64,000 bases of DNA from Comamonas resistens (GCF_030064165.1 NZ_CP125947.1:992001-1056000); one strand, 5' to 3'. Shown: positions 46,835 through 56,356, counted from the stretch's first letter. Numbers and translations are program-made. Notes: generated by a model not told the origin, from the letters alone.

Positions 46835-49690
46835 TTAGGCCTTGGAGCGCAGCTCGCCCGTGCCGTGCAGATTGCTGTCGCAGCGGCCGCACAGGTTGGG
46901 GTGCTCGGGGTTCACGCCCACATCGTCGCGGTAGTGCCAGCAGCGCTCGCACTTGGCGGCTTGCGAAGGCTTGACTTCCACGGCCAGCGCATCGCCAGCC
47001 ACGGCCTGGGCGCTGGATGTGATGAACACGAACTTCAGGTCATCGGCCAGCGACTGCAGCAGGGCCAGGTCCTCGTGCTGGGCAGAGATGGTGACCTCGG
47101 CCTGCAGCGAAGCGCCGACCAGGCCCGTACCACGCACGGTCTCGATGTCCTTGTTGACCAGGTCGCGGATTTCGCGGATACGGGTCCACTTGGCCAGCAG
47201 GGCTTCGTCGCCTTCGGGCAGATCCAGGAAGGTTTCCAGGAAGATGGTTTCGCTCCGGCCCACGATCTTCCAGGCTTCCTCGGCCGTGAACGACAGGAAG
47301 GGCGCCATCCAGCGCAGCAGCGCCTGGGTGATCTGATGCAGCGCGGTCTGGGCCGAGCGGCGGGCCAGGCTCTTGGGCGCCGTGGTGTAGAGGCGGTCCT
47401 TGAGCACGTCCAGGTAGAAGCCGCCCAGGTCTTCCGAGCAGAACAGTTGCAGCTTGGCCACCACGGGGTGGAACTCATAGACCTGGTAGTGGCCGATGAT
47501 TTCCTTTTGCAGCTGGGCTGCGCGCGCCAGGGCGTACTGGTCGATCTCCAGCATGTCCTTGTATGGGACGCTGTCGGCGGCGGCGTCGAAATCGCTGGTG
47601 TTGGCCAGCAGGAAGCGCAGCGTGTTGCGGATGCGGCGGTAGGCATCCACCACGCGGGCCAGGATCTTGTCGTCGATGCCCAGGTCGCCCGAGTAGTCGG
47701 TCGAAGCCACCCACAGACGGATGATTTCGGCGCCCATCTTGTTCGATACGTCCTGCGGTGCCACGGTGTTGCCGATGGACTTGGACATCTTCTTGCCCTG
47801 GCCATCCACGGTGAAGCCGTGGGTCAGCAGACCCTTGTACGGGGCGCGGCCGAAGATGGCCGAAGCCAGCAGCAGCGAAGAGTGGAACCAGCCACGGTGC
47901 TGGTCATGGCCTTCCAGGTACAGATCGGCTTCGGGGCCCTGGTCGTGGTGCATATCGGCGTGGGTGCCGCGCATCACATGCCAGAAGGTGGAGCCCGAGT
48001 CGAACCAGACTTCCAGAATGTCGGTGCTCTTGGTGTAGAGCTTGGCTTCCTCGGCGCCGAGGATTTCCTCGGTCGTCACGCGGCTCCAGGCCTCGATGCC
48101 GCCTTGCTCGATCATGTCGGCCGCCTGGTCGATGATCTCCATGGTGCGCGGGTGCAGCGCGCCGGTATCGACATGCAGGAAGAAGGGGATGGGCACGCCC
48201 CACGAACGCTGGCGCGAGATGCACCAGTCGGGACGGCCGGCGATCATGGCGCGCAGGCGGTCCTGGCCGTTTTGCGGGTAGAAGCTGGTGTGGTCGATGG
48301 CTTCCAGCGCGATCTGGCGCAGGGTCTTCTCGGGCTTCTGGGCCGGGTCGGTGAACACGCCTTCGCCTTCGTCCATGCGGATGAACCACTGGGCCGCTGC
48401 GCGGTAGATCACTGGCGTCTTGTGGCGCCAGCAATGGGGGTAGCTGTGGCTGATGGTGGTGGTGTCCATCAGGCGGCCCGCGACCTTGAGCGCGTCGAGG
48501 ATGACGGGCACGGCCTTCCAGATATGCTGGCCGCCGAACATGGGCAGATCGGCCGCGTATACGCCATTGCCCTGTACGGGGTTCAGGATCTGCTTGTAGT
48601 CCATGCCGTTGGACATGCAGGAGTTGAAGTCATCCACGCCATAGGCGGGTGCCGAGTGCACGATACCGGTACCGTCCTCGGCCGTGGCGTATTCGGCCAG
48701 ATAGACGGGCGAGATGCGGTCAAAACCCTTGTCCACATGGGCCAGCGGGTGCTTGAAGGGCATATGGTCCAGCTTTTCGCCCTTGGCAGTGGCGACCACC
48801 TTGCCGTCGAGCTTCCAGCGCTCCAGGCACTTTTCGACCAGGGCCGAGGCCACGATCAGCAGGCCGCGCTCGGTGTCCACCAGGCTGTATTCCAGATCGG
48901 GGTTGACGTTCAGCGCCTGGTTGGCGGGAATGGTCCAGGCCGTGGTGGTCCAGATGACGATAAAGGCTTGCTTGTCCAGCTGGGGCAGGCCGAAGGCGGC
49001 AGCCAGCTTGGCGGGCTCTGCCGCAGGGAACATCACGTCCAGCGTCTGGCTCTGCTTGTCGGCGTACTCGATCTCGAACTCGGCCAGAGACGAGGCGCAG
49101 TCGAAGCACCAGTACACGGGCTTGAGGCCGCGGTAGACGAAGCCGCGCTCCAAGACCTTCTTCAGGGCACGCAGTTCCTGCGCCTCGTTGGCGTAGTTCA
49201 TGGTCTTGTAGGGGTGGTCCCAGTCGCCCAGCACGCCCAGGCGCTTGAAGTCCACCATCTGCTGCTCGATCTGCTCGGTGGCAAAGGCGCGGCTCTTGGC
49301 CTGCATCTCGTCGCGCGGCAGATTGCGGCCGTGCAGCTTTTCGATGGCGTTCTCGATGGGCAGGCCGTGGCAGTCCCAGCCCGGCACGTAGCGCGCATCA
49401 AAGCCTTCGAGCTGGCGGCTCTTGACGATCATGTCCTTGAGGATCTTGTTCACCGCGTGGCCGATGTGGATCTTGCCGTTGGCGTAGGGCGGGCCGTCGT
49501 GCAGGATGAACATGGGCGCGCCCTTGCGCGCCACACGCAGCTTTTGATAGGTGCCTTGCTCGTCCCATTCCTTGGCCCAGCCTGGCTCACGCTTGGGCAG
49601 ATCGCCGCGCATGGGGAAGGGGGTATCGGGCATGTTCAGCGTCGATCGGTAGATGGACGCTTCGGACTTGTTGGACTTCGAATCAGACAT
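46835..49690 (-). CDS. ileS: Isoleucyl-tRNA synthetase
   Basis: A 951-residue class I synthetase. The HIGH motif is in [13 protein letters not shown] and the KMSKS loop in [10 protein letters not shown]. The editing (CP1) domain lies between them with [17 protein letters not shown] zinc-binding C-terminus ([12 protein letters not shown] and [10 protein letters not shown]) is characteristic of the bacterial type. The ATG at 49690 is preferred to one 18 bases upstream. It lies between ribF and lspA on the same strand. Confidence 0.97.
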   Translation of the reverse strand: MSDSKSNKSEASIYRSTLNMPDTPFPMRGDLPKREPGWAKEWDEQGTYQKLRVARKGAPMFILHDGPPYANGKIHIGHAVNKILKDMIVKSRQLEGFDARYVPGWDCHGLPIENAIEKLHGRNLPRDEMQAKSRAFATEQIEQQMVDFKRLGVLGDWDHPYKTMNYANEAQELRALKKVLERGFVYRGLKPVYWCFDCASSLAEFEIEYADKQSQTLDVMFPAAEPAKLAAAFGLPQLDKQAFIVIWTTTAWTIPANQALNVNPDLEYSLVDTERGLLIVASALVEKCLERWKLDGKVVATAKGEKLDHMPFKHPLAHVDKGFDRISPVYLAEYATAEDGTGIVHSAPAYGVDDFNSCMSNGMDYKQILNPVQGNGVYAADLPMFGGQHIWKAVPVILDALKVAGRLMDTTTISHSYPHCWRHKTPVIYRAAAQWFIRMDEGEGVFTDPAQKPEKTLRQIALEAIDHTSFYPQNGQDRLRAMIAGRPDWCISRQRSWGVPIPFFLHVDTGALHPRTMEIIDQAADMIEQGGIEAWSRVTTEEILGAEEAKLYTKSTDILEVWFDSGSTFWHVMRGTHADMHHDQGPEADLYLEGHDQHRGWFHSSLLLASAIFGRAPYKGLLTHGFTVDGQGKKMSKSIGNTVAPQDVSNKMGAEIIRLWVASTDYSGDLGIDDKILARVVDAYRRIRNTLRFLLANTSDFDAAADSVPYKDMLEIDQYALARAAQLQKEIIGHYQVYEFHPVVAKLQLFCSEDLGGFYLDVLKDRLYTTAPKSLARRSAQTALHQITQALLRWMAPFLSFTAEEAWKIVGRSETIFLETFLDLPEGDEALLAKWTRIREIRDLVNKDIETVRGTGLVGASLQAEVTISAQHEDLALLQSLADDLKFVFITSSAQAVAGDALAVEVKPSQAAKCERCWHYRDDVGVNPEHPNLCGRCDSNLHGTGELRSKA

Positions 49691-49795
49691 GGAAAACCTT
49701 GAAAGCAATGCGTTGCCCGGGCAGGACTGCCAGGGCGTGAATGGAGAGGTGAGCGCCAGTGCGCTGCTGCGCCAGTGGCGTGCGAGCAGCGAGCG

Positions 49796-50857
49796 TCAAA
49801 TTCGGTCGCGCGTGGTCTGGCGACGGGTCTCGGTATAAGACGGCAGATGAGAAGGCGTGTGGGCGGACGCGAAAAACGCGCGCGCATCATCGCAGTCCTT
49901 GGCGATGCCTGCCGTCAGGGCATCGAGACTGTCGTACTTCAACTCGTCGTGCAATTTGTGCAGAAGTTCCACATGGGCGATTTTACCGTAGGCCCCTTCC
50001 CCTCCCAGCTCGGCGGGCCAATCGAAGCAGTGGGTCTCCAGCAGCACGCGTCCGCCGTTGATGTCATTGGGGTCCAGCGACGGGCGTACGCCCAGATTGG
50101 CCACGCCGCGCAAAGGCTCGCCCGACAGGCCGTGGACCAGCACGGCGAAGATGCCGCTGGCAGCGGGCTTCCAGTGGTCAAAGCGCAGGTTCAGTGTGCG
50201 AAAGCCGTCATTGGCCCCTGTTTGCGACTCCGCGAGCTTTCTGCCCAGCTTTCGGCCATGGACCACATGGCCCGAAATCGTATAGGGGTGGCCGAGCAGC
50301 TTGGCTGCCTGCTGCATGTCACCGGCGGCCAGGGCGGCACGCACCTCCGTACTGGAGACGCGCAGGCCGTGTACCTCATAGCTGTTCATGCGGGCCACGT
50401 CAAAGCCCAGAGCCTGGCCTGCGTTATCCAGCATGGCGTAGTCGCCCGTGCGTTTGCGGCCGAAGCGGAAATCGTCGCCGACCAGCACATAGCGGGCGCC
50501 CAGGCCGGAGATCAGTACATCCTGTATGAAGTCCTCGGGGCTCTGATTGGCCAGCGCATCGTTGAACGGCAGTATCACGACCTGATCGACGCCGCAGATC
50601 TCCAGCTGGCTGAGCTTGTCGCGCAGCGTGCCCACGCGGGCCGGGGCCAGCTCGGGCTTGCCCAGCTTCTGCGCAAAATAATCACGCGGGTGGGGTTCGA
50701 AGGTCATGGCGCAACTGGGAATGCCGCGCTGGGCTGCTTCGGCCTTGAGCAGGCCCAGCATGGCCTGGTGTCCCCGGTGCACGCCGTCAAAGTTGCCAAT
50801 GGTCACAGCGCAGGCGGGAGCCAGGCCGGGATGATTGATTCCGCGGAAAATCTTCAT
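49796..50857 (-). CDS. ribF: Bifunctional riboflavin kinase/FAD synthetase
   Basis: A 353-residue enzyme that phosphorylates riboflavin to FMN and adenylates FMN to FAD. The N-terminal nucleotidyltransferase domain shows VTIGNFDGVHRGHQAML and SSTEVRAALAAGDM. The C-terminal kinase domain shows YTISGHVVHGRKLGR and LLETHCFDW. The ATG at 50857 gives the normal N-terminus (KIFRGINHP). It heads the ribF-ileS-lspA operon and is divergent from an HNH endonuclease gene. Confidence 0.95.
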   Translation of the reverse strand: MKIFRGINHPGLAPACAVTIGNFDGVHRGHQAMLGLLKAEAAQRGIPSCAMTFEPHPRDYFAQKLGKPELAPARVGTLRDKLSQLEICGVDQVVILPFNDALANQSPEDFIQDVLISGLGARYVLVGDDFRFGRKRTGDYAMLDNAGQALGFDVARMNSYEVHGLRVSSTEVRAALAAGDMQQAAKLLGHPYTISGHVVHGRKLGRKLAESQTGANDGFRTLNLRFDHWKPAASGIFAVLVHGLSGEPLRGVANLGVRPSLDPNDINGGRVLLETHCFDWPAELGGEGAYGKIAHVELLHKLHDELKYDSLDALTAGIAKDCDDARAFFASAHTPSHLPSYTETRRQTTRDRI

Positions 50858-51062
50858 GGGCTGCTTTGTTTTTCGTAGCAGCTGGCGCCGATGCATGCGG
50901 CGCAAGCCGTCAATTTGACATAATTTCAGAGTATATTGCTTCCATCCGTGCAGCTGGGGAGGCTGTACAGGAACAGGTCTTTGTCATGCGCAAACCTGTT
51001 TCCAAAGAGCGCCAAGACGCTCTGCCGTTTCTGTGGTCGAACTGTTTGACTGGAGGCGTGTT

Positions 51063-51620
51063 GTGAAAGTCTTGAAGCTGACAGCCCAGGGGCTGCCGCA
51101 GTCCTGGGTTACGCTGGAGCAGGCGGCGCTGCATTACGCAGCAGATGAAGTGCGCTGGGAAGCAGGCGCGGAGATCGCCTGTTTTCGTGGAGGACACAAT
51201 GCGGTGACCGGCAGGCAGTCAGTCATTCACATCAACTCCATCATCGGCACCAAGGGTGTTCCCAATATCAACCCGCACGAGCTGCTGCCGGGTCTGACCA
51301 ACGGCAAGCTGTTTGCACGCGACCGCTGCCTGTGCGCTTATTGCGGGCGCCAGTTTCATGAAAGCGATCTGACGCGGGAACATATCAAGCCCGTGAGCGC
51401 CGGGGGCGAGCACAGCTGGATGAACCTGGTCACGGCCTGCCGTGCCTGCAACCACCGCAAGGGCGCCAGAACGCCGGAGCAGGCCCGCATGCCGCTGCTG
51501 TATACGCCCTACACGCCCACGCTGTGGGAGGACTTCATCCTGCGCAACCGCCGCATACTTGCCGATCAGATGGAGTTTCTCGTGGCCCATGTGCCGCGCA
51601 ATTCACGCTGGCGCAGCTAG
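51063..51620 (+). CDS. HNH endonuclease family protein
   Basis: A 185-residue protein with a C-terminal HNH domain: zinc-type CAYCGRQF, then TREHIKPVSAGGEHSWMNLV with the catalytic His, then CRACNHRKG. The N-terminal 90 residues are of a kind common in stand-alone proteobacterial HNH proteins (QSVIHINSIIG). The start is a GTG, placed by a GGAGG about seven bases upstream. No partner methylase or phage gene is near, so a housekeeping nuclease role is more likely than restriction (inference). Confidence 0.87.
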   Translation: MKVLKLTAQGLPQSWVTLEQAALHYAADEVRWEAGAEIACFRGGHNAVTGRQSVIHINSIIGTKGVPNINPHELLPGLTNGKLFARDRCLCAYCGRQFHESDLTREHIKPVSAGGEHSWMNLVTACRACNHRKGARTPEQARMPLLYTPYTPTLWEDFILRNRRILADQMEFLVAHVPRNSRWRS

Positions 51621-51659
51621 GCGGCCCCGACGTTTTCATCCTGGAGCGGCCCGCCAATG

Positions 51660-51689
51660 AAAAAAGCCCCGGGCCGAAGCGCGCGGGGC
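51660..51689 (-). terminator. Terminator of the first deaminase gene
   Basis: On the minus strand, GCCCCG and CGGGGC pair and are followed by six T, about 32 bases after the stop codon of the deaminase. Confidence 0.8.
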
Positions 51690-51720
51690 ATGAGTGAAGA
51701 GAGGTCAGAGAAATGTGCGA

Positions 51721-52209
51721 TCAGGCCGTGGTGGCGACGGCCTTTTGCCAGGCTTCGTAGAGGTCCTCGCCTTCATCGCGCACATGGTGGCTGATGAGGG
51801 TCAGTTCGCGCTGGTCTTCGGGCTTGGCAAATTCCACATAGCCGCGTGCCGCCGACAGGTCGTAGGGCTCGCCGTCTTCGTTGGAGTAGGCGTAGTACAC
51901 CTTCTTCACGCCGGCAAACAGCATGGCGGTGTAGCACATGGTGCAGGGGTAGCCGCTGGCGTAAACCACGGCGCCCGACAGATCGGTCGTGCCCAGGGCC
52001 TTGGCGGCGGCGCGCACGGCCTGCATCTCGGCGTGGGCCGAAGGGTCGCAGAGCTCGTCGACCTGGTTGACGGCGCGGGCCAGCACCTGACCGTCCTTGA
52101 CCAGTACGGCGCCAAAGGGCCAGGTGGCCTGCTTGCGGCCTTTGACGTTGCCCATGGCCAGGCGTATGGATTCGACCAGGTACTTGCCGGTGTCGTTATC
52201 GTTGCTCAT
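51721..52209 (-). CDS. Purine/nucleoside deaminase of the cytidine deaminase superfamily, copy 1
   Basis: A 162-residue zinc hydrolase with the deaminase signature HAE at residues 59-61 and PCTMC at 88-92. It resembles guanine deaminase/CMP-dCMP-type proteins. Its placement beside uraH, a urate-type permease and a LysR regulator suggests a purine base as substrate, for example guanine to xanthine (inference). It is the last gene of the minus-strand cluster, separated from uraH by a MITE-like repeat. A close paralogue lies at 57531. Confidence 0.87.
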   Translation of the reverse strand: MSNDNDTGKYLVESIRLAMGNVKGRKQATWPFGAVLVKDGQVLARAVNQVDELCDPSAHAEMQAVRAAAKALGTTDLSGAVVYASGYPCTMCYTAMLFAGVKKVYYAYSNEDGEPYDLSAARGYVEFAKPEDQRELTLISHHVRDEGEDLYEAWQKAVATTA

Positions 52210-52238
52210 CGAGTCGTTCTCCTAGGTAAAGACAATGG

Positions 52239-52309
52239 GACTTGCGCAGGATGTACCAAGGTGGTTTCCTTGAGGCCAAGCACTTGCCTGAACCTGATTT
52301 GCGTAAGTC
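52239..52309 (+). repeat. MITE-like dispersed repeat, copy D
   Basis: A 71-bp element between uraH and the deaminase gene. The ends are GACTTGCGCAGG and ATTTGCGTAAGTC, and it holds the shared core TTGCCTGAACCTGATTTGCG. Confidence 0.7.
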
Positions 52310-52319
52310 GTGGAAAAAA

Positions 52320-52655
52320 TCAGCTGCCGCGGTAGGTGTTGAAGAACCACGGCGAGCACAGCATGGGCACGTGATAGTGCTGGGCCGCGTCGAAGATGGA
52401 AAAGCGCACCAGCACTTCGTCCGACAGGGCCGTGGGCTCCTTGAAATGCTCGCCGGTGTAAAAGCGCAGTTCAAAGTCCCCGGTACGGGCCGCTGCCGCG
52501 GCCAGCATGGGCGCATCGGTACGGCCATCGGCGTTGGTGCGTGTGCTGGTGATGCGCTGCGCGGGCGTTTGCGCAACATCGTAGAGTTCCACCCGCATGC
52601 CGGCTATGGGGCGACCGGTGGTGAGGTTGAGTACATGGGTGCTGATGCCTGCCAT
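52320..52655 (-). CDS. uraH: 5-hydroxyisourate hydrolase, cytosolic
   Basis: A 111-residue transthyretin-like protein that hydrolyses 5-hydroxyisourate to OHCU in urate breakdown. The catalytic residues of the family are visible as His7 (ISTHVLNL), Arg45 (NADGR) and His95 (YHVPML), and the C-terminus carries the family tetrapeptide YRGS. Length matches the family. It has no signal peptide. It follows the Tat-exported paralogue on the same strand; uraD for the next step lies in the divergent part of the cluster. Confidence 0.94.
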   Translation of the reverse strand: MAGISTHVLNLTTGRPIAGMRVELYDVAQTPAQRITSTRTNADGRTDAPMLAAAAARTGDFELRFYTGEHFKEPTALSDEVLVRFSIFDAAQHYHVPMLCSPWFFNTYRGS

Positions 52656-52695
52656 GGTTGTCCTTCGTTGGGTTGCGATAGAGCGGTAGGGCGGC

Positions 52696-53199
52696 TCAGC
52701 TGCCGCGCGAATAGGTGTAGCTCCAGGGGCCGAACTGGATCGGCAGGTGGATGCGCTCGGCCACGTTGGTGATCTGGAAGCGCACCGGTACCTTGGAGAG
52801 GAAGGCCGGGCGGGGCAGCCTGGCACCCTTGGCGGCGAAATATTCGTCCACATGCAGCAGCAGCTCATAGCGGCCGGCGCGGTAGCTGTCGTCGATCAGC
52901 AGCGGCTCGTCGGCGCGGCCGTTGGCATTGATCGTGAAGCTGCGCACTGGCACATAGACCTCGCCGTCAAAGCGGGAGAAGTCGATGCGCAGGCCGGTGG
53001 CTGCCATGCCGTGGAAGGTGTCGATGGTGTGTACGGTCAGGCGGGGACTCGCGCCATGCAGCACGATGGGACCGGAGGATTGGGCTGGTGCATCGGCCGC
53101 CAGCGCGCCGCGAGCGGCCGTCAGGGCCGAGGCACCGAGCGCCAGGCCCGAGAGTGCAAATTGCCTGCGCGATGGCGCCAGTGGTTTTGTGGATTGCAT
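52696..53199 (-). CDS. Transthyretin-like HIU hydrolase paralogue with Tat signal peptide
   Basis: A 167-residue protein. The N-terminus carries a twin-arginine signal (SRRQFALSG, Arg11-Arg12) and a likely cleavage after ALA near residue 35. The mature part is a transthyretin-like domain in which the HIUH catalytic residues are kept: His57 (LTVHTID), Arg95 (NANGR) and His151 (RIHLPIQ). The C-terminus is YSRGS instead of YRGS, one residue longer. It should act in the periplasm. The ATG at 53199 has AAGGAG eight bases upstream; another ATG lies at 53205. It is encoded between the MFS permease and uraH. Confidence 0.88.
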   Translation of the reverse strand: MQSTKPLAPSRRQFALSGLALGASALTAARGALAADAPAQSSGPIVLHGASPRLTVHTIDTFHGMAATGLRIDFSRFDGEVYVPVRSFTINANGRADEPLLIDDSYRAGRYELLLHVDEYFAAKGARLPRPAFLSKVPVRFQITNVAERIHLPIQFGPWSYTYSRGS

Positions 53200-53212
53200 G
53201 CTCATGTCTCCT

Positions 53213-54553
53213 TCAGGCGCTCTTGCGGCGCTGGATGCGGGCAATGAAGGCAATGGCCAGGATGGCTGCCAATGCTTCGACAATGGCCACCAGATACAGA
53301 CCGGGGGCAACCTTGCCGGTGGAAGCCTTGATCAGACCCATCAGGTAGGGAGCGCCGAAGCCGGCCAGGTTGGCGACCGAGTTGATCAGCGCCACGCCCA
53401 CGGCGGCGGCACCGCCGCTGAGCAGCATGTTGGGCATCTGCCAGAACACGGGGATCGCACTCATCGTGCCCACCAGGGCCAGGACCATGACGGTCAGTGC
53501 TGCGAGCACGGGGATGCTTTCCATGCCCATGGTGATGGCCAGGGCCAGCATGCCGACGGCACCCAGCAGGGCGGAGCCGGCAAAATGCCAGCGCACTTCA
53601 CCGCGCTTGTCGGAGTGGCGACCGTTGATGATCATGCCTGCGGCACCCAGCAGATAGGCGGCGCCGGCAATCCAGCCCACTTCCATGGGGGAGGTGAAGC
53701 CCGCTTCGCGGATCACGGTGGGCATCCAGAAGGTCAGCGTGGAGTTGGCGCACAACAGGCAGAAGAAGACGGCGATCAGCAGCCACACCATGGGGTTGGT
53801 GAACATGGTGCGCCAGTCGCTGTCACGCTTGCCTTGAGCCTTTTCATCGAGTTCGAGCTGTTGCTTCACGATGGCGCGCTCGCTGTCGCTGAGCCACTTG
53901 GCCTGCTCGGGGCGGTCCGTCATATAGAAGTAGGCGACGATACCGGCCAGCACCGAGGGGATGCCTTCGATGATGAACAGCCACTGCCAGCCGTGCATGC
54001 CGTGCAGGCCCGAAGCCCAGGTCATGATGCTGCCGGCCAGCGGGCCGCCGAGCACGCCCGCCAGGGCCGAGGCCGACATGAAAGTGCCAAAGGCCTTGGC
54101 ACGGCGCTTGGAGGGGTACCAGTAGGTCAGGTACAGGATCACGCCGGGGTAGAAGCCCGCCTCAAAGGCACCGAGCAGAAAGCGCAGGATGTAGAACTGG
54201 GTAGAGGTAGTCACCCAGGCCTGCAAGATGCAGATGATGCCCCAGCCTATGGTGATGCGCATCACCGTCTTCTTGGCGCCGATCTTTTGCAGCAGCGCGT
54301 TGGAGGGCACTTCGAACAGGAAGTAGCCGATGAAGAAGATGCCGGCGCCCAGGCCGTAGACGGCCTCGCTGAACTTCAGGTCATCGAGCATCTGCAGCTT
54401 GGCAAAACCGATGTTGACGCGGTCCAGCCAGGCCAGCACCCAGAGCACGCCCAGAAAGGGCAGCAGGCGCCAGGATATCTTGGAATAGGTGGCGTCGATT
54501 TCGTCGACGCTGTGGGAGGCTGCGCCGCGGATCGGCACATGTTGAGCACTCAT
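53213..54553 (-). CDS. MFS transporter (anion:cation symporter type) in the urate cluster
   Basis: A 446-residue permease with twelve membrane helices. The first-half signature LPFLGVLWVLAWLDRVNIGF and the loop YWYPSKRRAKAFG are typical of the ACS family (phthalate, glucarate and similar organic anions). It heads the minus-strand operon with the exported HIUH paralogue and uraH, so urate, HIU or allantoin is a reasonable guess for its substrate. The ATG at 54553 has AAGGA upstream. Confidence 0.88.
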   Translation of the reverse strand: MSAQHVPIRGAASHSVDEIDATYSKISWRLLPFLGVLWVLAWLDRVNIGFAKLQMLDDLKFSEAVYGLGAGIFFIGYFLFEVPSNALLQKIGAKKTVMRITIGWGIICILQAWVTTSTQFYILRFLLGAFEAGFYPGVILYLTYWYPSKRRAKAFGTFMSASALAGVLGGPLAGSIMTWASGLHGMHGWQWLFIIEGIPSVLAGIVAYFYMTDRPEQAKWLSDSERAIVKQQLELDEKAQGKRDSDWRTMFTNPMVWLLIAVFFCLLCANSTLTFWMPTVIREAGFTSPMEVGWIAGAAYLLGAAGMIINGRHSDKRGEVRWHFAGSALLGAVGMLALAITMGMESIPVLAALTVMVLALVGTMSAIPVFWQMPNMLLSGGAAAVGVALINSVANLAGFGAPYLMGLIKASTGKVAPGLYLVAIVEALAAILAIAFIARIQRRKSA

Positions 54554-54641
54554 GGCAAGTCCTTGTCTCGGAAGTTTGTTGTTTGGGTTTGTGGACGCTT
54601 GCATGGTCGCGGGTTGTGGCGGTATGCGAAACTAGGCAGCT

Positions 54642-54658
54642 GCTATGAGCCGCATAGC
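54642..54658. promoter_or_regulatory. LysR-type operator candidate
   Basis: GCTATG-AGCCG-CATAGC is a perfect inverted repeat holding a T-N11-A core (TATGAGCCGCATA), the classic LysR-regulator site. It lies in the 131-bp gap between the divergent MFS and LysR genes, and more half sites (TATGCG, CGCATA) flank it at 54623 and 54663. Confidence 0.65.
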
Positions 54659-54684
54659 AAATCGCATATTTCTAGGGAAAACAC

Positions 54685-55692
54685 TTGTCTCGAAGCGAAG
54701 ACCCGTTCGATACCTATCTGCTGCGCGTGCTGTGCACCTTGATCAGCGAGAAAAGCGTGTCGCGCGCCGCCATCCGGTTGAATCAATCGCAACCAGCCAT
54801 CAGTGCGGCGCTGCGGCGCCTGCGGGCCATCTTCAACGACCCGCTGCTGGTGCGGGACAAGAACCGCATGGTGCCCACGGCGCGGGCTCTGCAGGCCGTG
54901 GAGCAGGCGCGTGCGGCACTGGGCCTGATCGACGGGCTGCTGACCTCGGGCAAGGAGTTCTCTGCCGGGACCACGCAGCAGCGCTTCACCATCGCCACGC
55001 CCGACTATCTGGCGCCGCCCTTCATGGCGCGCGTGGTTCAGCTCATGCGTGCGCAGGCGCCGGGTGCCCGGCTGGTCATGCTGCCGCTGGGCCAGAATTT
55101 CGACTACGAGCAGGCGCTGCAAAGCGGCGAGGTGGACATCGTCATCGGCAACTGGCCCAGTCCGCCCGAGCATTTGCACATGTCCACGCTGATCGAGGAC
55201 GAGGTGGTCTGCCTGCTCGATGAAACGCATCCGCTGGCTGCGCAGGGGGCGCTGACGACCGAGCTTTATCTGCAAGCTTCCCATGTGGTGTTCACGCCGT
55301 ACTCGCCGGACCAGCGCGGCGTGGTGGAGACCAGCCTGGGCACCATGCGGGTGAGCCGCGACGGCCGTGTGCAGTGCACGCACTTTTCGCTGGCGCCGGA
55401 TCTGCTGGTGGGAACCGATCTGCTGCTGACCACCAGCCGCCATTTCGCGGCCTATCACGCCAGGCGCCTGCCGCTGGCCATGGTGCCCTTGCCCATGGGA
55501 GCCCGCACCATGCGCTTCTATCAGCTCTGGCATTCGTCGAGGCACCGCGATGCCTCGCATATCTGGCTGCGCGGGCTGCTGAGCCAGGCCTCACAGGTGC
55601 TGGCCGAGCTGATTCCGCTTTCAAATCATTCGAGTACGGGAAGGCGAAGCGAAGGCAGTACAGATGTACGACGAGCGAAACCGACAAAGTAA
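54685..55692 (+). CDS. LysR-family transcriptional regulator of the urate cluster
   Basis: A 335-residue regulator. The N-terminal helix-turn-helix reads SVSRAAIRLNQSQPAISAAL and RRLRAIFNDPLLVRDKN; the rest is a periplasmic-binding-fold effector domain. A TTG start is used, preceded by AGGGA; no in-frame ATG is suitable. It is divergent from the MFS-HIUH-deaminase genes and just upstream of uraD on its own strand, so it probably controls both sides in response to a purine-breakdown intermediate (inference). Confidence 0.9.
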   Translation: MSRSEDPFDTYLLRVLCTLISEKSVSRAAIRLNQSQPAISAALRRLRAIFNDPLLVRDKNRMVPTARALQAVEQARAALGLIDGLLTSGKEFSAGTTQQRFTIATPDYLAPPFMARVVQLMRAQAPGARLVMLPLGQNFDYEQALQSGEVDIVIGNWPSPPEHLHMSTLIEDEVVCLLDETHPLAAQGALTTELYLQASHVVFTPYSPDQRGVVETSLGTMRVSRDGRVQCTHFSLAPDLLVGTDLLLTTSRHFAAYHARRLPLAMVPLPMGARTMRFYQLWHSSRHRDASHIWLRGLLSQASQVLAELIPLSNHSSTGRRSEGSTDVRRAKPTK

Positions 55693-55790
55693 TCGGATGA
55701 TGGGGAAATGGAATGACGTAGCCGGCTGCTATACGGGCTATAACAAGTCAGGACTGTGAGACGGCAAACACGCTTTCTACACTGGCTTCC

Positions 55791-56327
55791 ATGACTACCA
55801 CCACTACCCACCCCACGCTAGCCGAACTCAACACCATGACCCGCGAAGCCTTTGTGGCTGCGCTGGGTGAAGTCTTCGAGTACGCCCCCTGGGTCGCAGA
55901 ATCGGCTGCGGCTCAGCGCCCTTTCAACAGCCTCGATGCGCTGCATGCCTCCATGCTGGCCGCCGTGCACGCCAGCCCCCGCGAGCAGACCGTGCGTTTT
56001 CTCTGCGGCCACCCTGAGCTGTCGGCGACCGCTGTGCGCTCCGGCACCTTGACCAGCGATTCGCAGCGGGAGCAGCAAAGTGCCGGCCTTGGTGATCTGG
56101 AGCAGGAGCAGGGCGAGCGTCTGGCCGCGCTGAACAAGACCTACCTCACGCGCCACGGCTTTCCCTTCATTGCCTGTGTGCGCCATTACACGCGTGCCGG
56201 TCTGTTCGCCGAACTGACATCGCGCACCGAGCGCGACACGGAGCAGGAGTTTGCCGAAGCCCTGCGCCAGATCAGTTTCATCAGCCGCCTGCGCCTTTCG
56301 CAGCGCGTGAGTGTAGGCAGCCTGTAA
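55791..56327 (+). CDS. uraD: 2-oxo-4-hydroxy-4-carboxy-5-ureidoimidazoline (OHCU) decarboxylase
   Basis: A 178-residue helical enzyme that converts OHCU to S-allantoin, the step after UraH. Family motifs are present: GEVFEYAPWVAESAAAQRPF, CGHPELSATAV with the catalytic His, and LNKTYLTRHGFPFIACVR. It lies 98 bases after the LysR gene and is followed by a terminator. Together with uraH this completes the two steps after urate oxidation. Confidence 0.94.
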   Translation: MTTTTTHPTLAELNTMTREAFVAALGEVFEYAPWVAESAAAQRPFNSLDALHASMLAAVHASPREQTVRFLCGHPELSATAVRSGTLTSDSQREQQSAGLGDLEQEQGERLAALNKTYLTRHGFPFIACVRHYTRAGLFAELTSRTERDTEQEFAEALRQISFISRLRLSQRVSVGSL

Positions 56328-56356
56328 TCGGCCTGCATCCGTTCCTGTCGCCGCCG

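Noticed and set aside
46697..49702. A 1001-codon open frame on the plus strand opposite ileS
   Set aside because: It is the antisense shadow of a GC-rich gene; codon use and amino-acid composition (rich in Gly, His, Gln, Val) are not protein-like, while the minus strand encodes a textbook IleRS.
50915..50937. TTGACA followed by TATATT before the HNH gene
   Set aside because: The spacing of 11 bases is too short for a normal sigma-70 promoter, and no better pair was found nearby.
51063..51620. HNH gene as part of a restriction or defence system
   Set aside because: No methylase, helicase or other defence gene is adjacent; the neighbours are ribF and a deaminase.
52985..54742. A 585-codon open frame on the plus strand opposite the MFS and HIUH-like genes
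   Set aside because: It is antisense to two well-supported genes and has shadow-type composition.
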